A stretch of 64,000 bases of DNA. Source: Vombatus ursinus. Taxonomy: Eukaryota; Chordata; Mammalia; Diprotodontia; Vombatidae. The stretch is from contig NW_020954610.1 in assembly GCF_900497805.2 (NCBI RefSeq), forward strand, positions 28,334,909-28,398,908, given 5' to 3'. The notes beneath the pieces were generated by a model. It was not told the origin of the DNA, made no database searches, and saw only the letters and a list, made by a program, of their open reading frames with translations. Each line of letters starts with the position of its first letter. Position 1 is the stretch's first letter. Both the position numbers and the translations under genes were made by a program. Shown piece after piece: positions 58,828 through 64,000 of this stretch.

Positions 58828-61755
58828 TTTTTTTTTATGGTAATTTTTATTTATTTTTTTGTTTGCAACATTTACTTCCACAAGATTTTGAGTTCCAAAT
58901 TTCTCGCCCCTCCCCACACCCCAAGATGGGATGCATTTTGAATACCCCTTCCCCTAGTCTGCTTTCCCTTCTATCTCTCTCCCCCCTTCTCTTATCCCCT
59001 TCCCCTTCAATTTTATGTAGGACAGAATGGATTTCTGTACCCCATTTCCTGTATGTCTTATTTCCCAGTTGCATGTGAAAACATTATTTTAAACATGTGT
59101 TTTTAAAACTTTTGGTTCCAAATTTTCTCCCTTCCTCCCTCCCCACCCACCCTCATTGATAAGGCAAGCAACTCAACATAGGTTATATATGTGCAGTTAT
59201 GCAAAACACTTCCATAGTAGACATGCTGTGAAAAACTAACTCTATTTCCCTTAATCCTATCCTGCCCACCCATTTATTCTATTCTTTCTTTTGGTGGTGT
59301 CCCACCTCAGAAGTATTTGCTTCTGATTACTCCCTTTCCCAATCTGCCTTCTTCTCTATCATTCCCCTACTCTCTTGCCCCCTTACCCCCCATTTTCCTG
59401 TAAGGTAAGACAGATTTCCACTCCCAATTGAGTGTGTATGTTATTCCCTCCTTAAGTCAAATCCTATGAGAATAAGATTCACTGATTCCCTCTCACCTTC
59501 CCCCATTTCCCCTCCACTGTAAGAGCCTTTTCTTTTCTGTTTTTTTTGTGGGATAATTTACCCCATTCTACCTCTCCCTTTGTCCTTCTCCTAGTATATT
59601 CCTCTCTCACCATTTAATTTTATTCTCCAGATATGATCCCTTCATTTTCAACTCACCCTGTGCCCTCTATCTATCTATATCTATATATACGTACATATAA
59701 TTTTTTCCCCTCCAACTACCCTAATACTGAAAAGGTTTCAAGAGTTACAAATATCATCTTTCAATACAGGAATGTAAACAGTTCAACCTTAATGAGTCTC
59801 TTATGAGTTTCTTTTTCCTGTTTACCTTTTCATGTTCCACTTGAGTCTTGTATTTGAAAATCAAATTTTCTATTCAACTCTGGTCTTTTCATCAAGAATA
59901 CTTGAAAGTCCTCTATTTCACTGAATTACCATTTTTTCCCCTGAAGGATTATACTCAGTTTTGCTGGGTGGGTGATTCTTGGTTGTAATCCTAACTCCTT
60001 TGCACTCCAGAATATTATATTCCATGCCCTGCAGTCCCTTAATGTAGAAGCTGCTAAATCTTGTGTTATCCTGATTGTGTTTCCACAATATTTGAATTGT
60101 TTCTTTCTGGCTGCTTGTAATATTTTCTCCTTGACCTGGGAACTCTGGAATTTGGCTATAATATTCTTAGGAGTTTTCCTTTGGGGATCTCTTTCAGGAG
60201 GAGATCAGTGGATTCTTTCCATTTCTATTTTTCCCTCTGGTTCTAAAATATCAGGGCAGTTTTCCTTGATAATTTCTTGAAAGATGATGTCTAGATTCTT
60301 TTTTTTGATCCTGGCTTTCAGATAGTTTAATAATTTTTAACTTCTCTCTCCTGGATCTATTTTCCAGGTCAGTTGTTTTCCAATGAGATATTTCACATTA
60401 TTTTCTAATTGTTCATTACTTCAGATTTATTTTAGTGTCTTGATTTCTCATAAAATCACTAGCTTCCAATTGCTCTATTCTAATTTTTAAGGAAGTATTT
60501 TCTTCAGTAAGCTTTTGGACTTCCTTTACCATTTGGCCAATTTTGATTTTTAGGGCATTCTTCTGCTCATTGGCTTTTTGGACCTCTTTTGCCATTTGGG
60601 TTAGGCTATTTTTTAAGGTGTTATTTTCTTCAGTATTTTTTGGGGTCTCCTTTAGCAAGATGTTGACTTGTTTTTCATGATTTTCTTGCATCACTCTCAG
60701 TTTTTCCCCTACTTCTCTTATTTGTTTCTCAAAATCCCTTTTGAGCTCTTCCAAGGCCTGGGACTGATTCATATTTTTTTTTGGAGGCTTTGTTGTCTTC
60801 TTCTGGTTGTATGTTTTGATCTTCCTTCTCACCAAAGTAAAATAATATAGTCTGACTGTTTTTGCACTGCTTACTCATGATCCCAGCCAATTACTTGAGT
60901 TTTAAACTCTTTGTTAAGGTAAAAGTCTGCTTCCAATGTGAAGTGTACTGTCCCAAGATTCGGGGGTTTGTATAGTTGTTTTCAGAGGTACTTCTAGAGA
61001 CCTGTAAATTTTCAGTTCTTCCAAGGTGCTATGATAAAGGGTGAGGTTTTCCTCTCCACAGCCACAACAAGCTTCACCACACCAGCATTCCTCCTCACCC
61101 CAGGACTGCCCCTCAGAACTGTGACCCAGATTCAAGCACCAGCAAAGCAAGAGATTCCTGCCTCAGCACTGGCAAAGAGTTCCCTGCAATCCCCCTCTGA
61201 TCAATCACTCAATTCCCCCTCATTCTGTGGGCCGGAAGCTCAGGAAAAAGCTGCAGCCCCAGGCCTTGCTCGAGACTTGCGCCTGAGACCTAGCTCCTCT
61301 CTCACCACAGTAACAGACTTTTCCCACTGACATTCTAAGTTGTCTTTGGCGTTCGTGGGTTGAGAAGTCTGGAAACCACCAGAGCTACCCGTGATTCAGT
61401 CCTCTGAGGCCTGCTCCATGGTCGCTGTGGCCTGTGAGCCCACGCCAAACTGCGCTCTTCTCCCCGCCCCACATGATATACCTTTCCTCTGAGGCCTGTT
61501 CCAGGTTCACTGAGCCCTGTTTTGCCTCCATGCCCATGGCTAACTCTACTCCTCTCCCCACCTGGCATTATATACCTTTCTGATCAACCATCCAGGTTGT
61601 CTTGGGCTTGAAATTTGTTTCGCTCTGTCTTTTTGTGGGTTCTGCTGCTTCAGGATTTGTTTAGATCCATTTTTTTTTAGTTATTTGGAGGGCTTTGGAA
61701 GAGACCTGAAGACAGTCACTGCTTTTCCTCCACCATCTTGGCTCCATCCCCCAAA
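58828..61755 (-). mobile_element. HAL1, full length, long-tail form
   Basis: Minus strand: 5' end (CCATCTTGGCTCCATCCCCC antisense near 61735), 5'UTR (61755-60879, with a partial internal duplication around 61370-61560), ORF1 (60878-59830), CTAT repeat (59665-59690), spacer, L1-like 3'UTR (to about 59085) and extra tail module (59085-58828). 2.93 kb. Target-site duplication AAGATCTAAATTC: 58815-58827 and 61762-61774, exact over 13 bases. Confidence 0.92.
59830..60878 (-). pseudogene. HAL1 ORF1 (ORF1p-like), broken
   Basis: The start ATG at 60878-60876 begins MSKQCKNSQTILFYFGEKED, but this frame is lost at the A-run before the MNQSQALEELKRDFEKQIRE segment, which lies in the open piece 60416-60835 (coiled coil: VQKANEQKNALKIKIGQMVK, EENTSLKIRIEQLEASDFMR). 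RRM and C-terminal parts (60415-59830) follow in other frames. At least two frame breaks. Length close to the roughly 360 codons of the other copies. Confidence 0.83.
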
Positions 61756-61761
61756 ACGCTT

Positions 61762-61907
61762 AAGATCTAAATTCTTAAAGAAAAAGTTAAATAAGTTATA
61801 GGAAGAAATAAATGCTAAAATTATACCAGTGGAACACCTCAACTTTCCCCTCTCAGAACTAGATATATCTAAACAAATAAATAAAAAGACTTAGTGAAGT
61901 GAATAGA
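61762..61907 (+). mobile_element. L1 ORF2 N-terminal piece, sense, part 2
   Basis: Continues 58233-58381: TAAAGAAAAAGTTAAATAAG (FLKEKVK), AAATTATACCAGTGGAACAC (endonuclease region), then AAACAAATAAATAAAAAGAC, ending about 61907. That is just where the minus-strand piece starts in ORF2 coordinates. Confidence 0.72.
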
Positions 61908-62255
61908 GCATGTCACCCTATGGGAAAATCTTCAGTGCCTCCCTGTTTACTGTATGATAAAGTATAAAATCTTCAGCCTGTCTTGTAAAGCCCTCCACAA
62001 TCTTATTCCCACATAGCTTTCCAATTTTATTTCACAGTTGTCTTCTTTATGCACTCTCAGTTGCAACCAGACTTGCACATTCATCCCCCAATGATGACAG
62101 TCCTTCATTCCTTTTCACAAATGGTCCCTCAAAATTTAAATCCATTCCCTCTTTACTTCCATCTAATAGAATTTGACTTCCTTTAAAGCACAGTTCAGGA
62201 GCCACTCTTACATCAGACCTATCTTGGATTGGATCATTCACAGCTCTAAAAACAA
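61908..62255 (+). mobile_element. L2 LINE relic, sense
   Basis: L2 ORF2 C-terminal region: AGTGCCTCCCTGTTTACTGT, AGTATAAAATCTTCAGCCTG, AAGCCCTCCACAATCTTATT, AAAGCACAGTTCAGGAGCCA. The same region as the antisense L2 copies, here in sense orientation. Confidence 0.75.
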
Positions 62256-62259
62256 TGCA

Positions 62260-62695
62260 TTAATGTCTCAATTTTCCATTTTCTCCAATATTTATCATAT
62301 TTCTTTTTTGTCTTATTAACCAATCTGATAGGTATGAGGTAATACCTCAAAGTTGTTTTAATTTTCATTTCTATAATCAAAAATGATTTAGATCACTTCT
62401 ATATGACTATAGATAGCTTTGATTCCTTCATCTGAAAACTATGTGTTCATATCCTTTGACCATTTCTCAATTGGGGAATGACTTGTGTTCTTATAAATTT
62501 GACTCTGTTCTTTATATATTCGAGAAATGAGGCCTTTATTAGAAACACTAGCTATAAATAGCATTCTGTTTCCTTCTAATCTTGGTTGCTTTGGTTTTAT
62601 TTGTGCAAAAGCTTTTTAATTTAATATAATTTAAATTATCTATGTTATATTTAAAAAGTGTTCTCTATATCTTGTTTGGTTATGAATCTATAACT
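62260..62695 (-). mobile_element. L1 ORF2 C-terminal part of an ORF2-deleted derivative
   Basis: Antisense ORF2 tail: ACCAATCTGATAGGTATGAG, TTTCTCAATTGGGGAATGAC, GAAATGAGGCCTTTATTAGA. At about 62695 it joins ORF2 codon ~140 sequence (CAGATTCTTAAA antisense), so the middle of ORF2 is missing. No 3'UTR is seen on the left, where L2 abuts. Confidence 0.75.
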
Positions 62696-64000
62696 CACTT
62701 AACTTCTTTTTTTAAGAATCTGGATGTTATACCAATTGGTACAGCATGTTTAGCATTGATATTACTTCACTGTGTATGTTATCTTTTAGCAAGATGTAGC
62801 AAGATTTAGCAAGATGTTCCTTATCTTTTTAAATTATTTCTAATTTTGCTTTTGCTTTGTCTGAGACCAGGATTGCTACACTGTTTTTTTTTTCTTAACT
62901 TTAGCTGATGCATCATAGATTCTGCCCCAGCCACTTACCTTTACTCTGTGTCTCTCTGCTTCAAGTGTGTTTCTTATAAATGACATATTATAGGATTCTG
63001 GTTTTTGAGTCACCTGCTATCCACTTCCATTTCATGGGAGAGTTCATCCTGTATTCCCATTCACAGTTATGACTGCTAACTGTGTATTTCCCTCCATTTG
63101 GTTTTTCCTCCTGTTTGTTCTCTCTCTCCTTTCTCTTTCCCTCCCTTTCCCACCACAACAATGTTTTGTATCTGTCTACCACCTCCCCCAGTCTGCCCTC
63201 TCTTTGGTCAGTTCCTACAAAACACACTCTTTACTTAATTTCCTCCCCTCCTAGTTTTCTGTCAAGTAAGATAGATTTCTATATTCAACTGATTGTGTAT
63301 GTTATTCCCTTTTTGAGTCAATAATAAAGACAGTAAGATTCAAGAAATGTCCATACCCATTTTTTCCCTCCAGTGTATTAGATTTTTTCTGCCTCTTTAT
63401 GTGAAATAATTTATTCCATTCTACCTCTTCCTTCCTTTTATTGCCATTGGACTCCTCTTTCTCATCCCTTAGTTTTTTATGCCATTCATTCAAATTCATC
63501 CTATACTTGTATCCTTTAAATATAATTCTTACAGTTGTGATATTAGTGATATTTAAGAGTTACAAGTATCATATGACCATGTAGGGATGTAAACAGTTCA
63601 GTTCCATTGAATTTCTAATGTTTCCTTTTCTGTTATTACATTTTTAGGCTTCTTTCATGTCTTGATATTGGAGATAAAGTTTGTTTTGTTTTGTTTTGTT
63701 TTGTTTTGTTTTTGTTCAATTCTGGTCTTCTTCTTTGAAAGCTTGAAATCCTTCTATTTCATTGAATGATCATTTTTCCTTTGATGTGTTCTGCTTAATT
63801 TCATCAAATAGGTGATTTGTGGTTATAGTCTTAGGTCCTTTGCCTTCTGTAATATCACGTTCCATGACCTCTGCTCCTTTAATGTTTCAGCTACCAAGTT
63901 CTGTGTAACCCTGATTGTGACTCCCTGATATTTGAATTGTTTCTTCTGGACACTTGCAGTATTTTAGCTTGACCTGATAGTTCTGTAATTTGACTACATT
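62696..64000 (-). mobile_element. L1: ORF2 start, spacer and ORF1 C-terminal part (runs off the window)
   Basis: Antisense ORF2 N-terminal part (62696-63080, with ACACACTTGAAGCAGAGAGA-type sequence), spacer (63080-63620), (GTTTT)n (63681-63715) and ORF1 C-terminal domain (from about 63720; antisense of RITYPAKL-type region and upstream). The element continues beyond 64000. Confidence 0.78.
63681..63715. repeat. (GTTTT)n tract in L1
   Basis: Six or seven GTTTT pentamers between the ORF1 end and the spacer of the minus-strand L1. Confidence 0.9.

Noticed and set aside
58366-61774. Three spaced direct repeats considered as a repeat array or CRISPR-like structure
   Set aside because: They are target-site duplications of two nested LINE insertions, with very unequal spacing.

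Overview
The window looks like a piece of a marsupial chromosome with no host gene that I can recognise. The evidence is the repeat content: marsupial-type LINE-1 copies and their ORF1-only half-L1 (HAL1) relatives, tRNA-derived CORE-SINEs, MIR and L2 relics, a CR1-clade LINE and an RTE-clade LINE. Base composition is AT-rich, open frames are short, and almost every frame longer than about 80 codons lies inside a LINE. The species cannot be fixed from sequence alone. I saw no tRNA, rRNA or snRNA gene, no CRISPR array and no recognisable LTR element.

Layout. 1-1.86 kb: unassigned AT-rich DNA. 1.87-4.0 kb: an ORF2-deleted L1 on the minus strand with a short plus-strand L1 nested in it. 4.0-8.7 kb: mostly old MIR, L2 and L1 scraps plus microsatellites. 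8.7-15.4 kb: an RTE relic, then an L1 whose ORF1 is split by a full-length HAL1, which is itself interrupted by a locally copied block; a 5'-truncated HAL1 follows. 16.6-19.2 kb: a HAL1 with an almost open ORF1, flanked by L1 pieces. 19.2-27.2 kb: a quieter region of SINEs, L2 and one hAT-like relic. 27.3-43.0 kb: a dense nest of sense-strand L1 pieces, two ORF2-deleted derivatives (one inverted, twin-priming-like) and a full-length HAL1 inserted in an L1 ORF2 with an 11-bp target duplication. 43.0-49.6 kb: mostly old or unassigned DNA. 49.6-53.7 kb: a CR1 relic split by an L1. 54.8-64.0 kb: an inverted L1, two successive insertions into one target site (three target copies), an L2 piece, and an L1 that runs off the window.

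Nothing here works as a pathway. The interest is structural: several ORF2-deleted L1 derivatives, some sharing the same deletion junction between copies and so apparently amplified as families; two forms of HAL1 3' end; and a local rearrangement that copied flanking DNA into a HAL1. Boundaries were placed by eye against other copies in the window and remembered family consensus; expect errors of 5-30 bases, more for old relics. 'L1-B' and 'L1-C' are labels used only here for two 5'UTR types.
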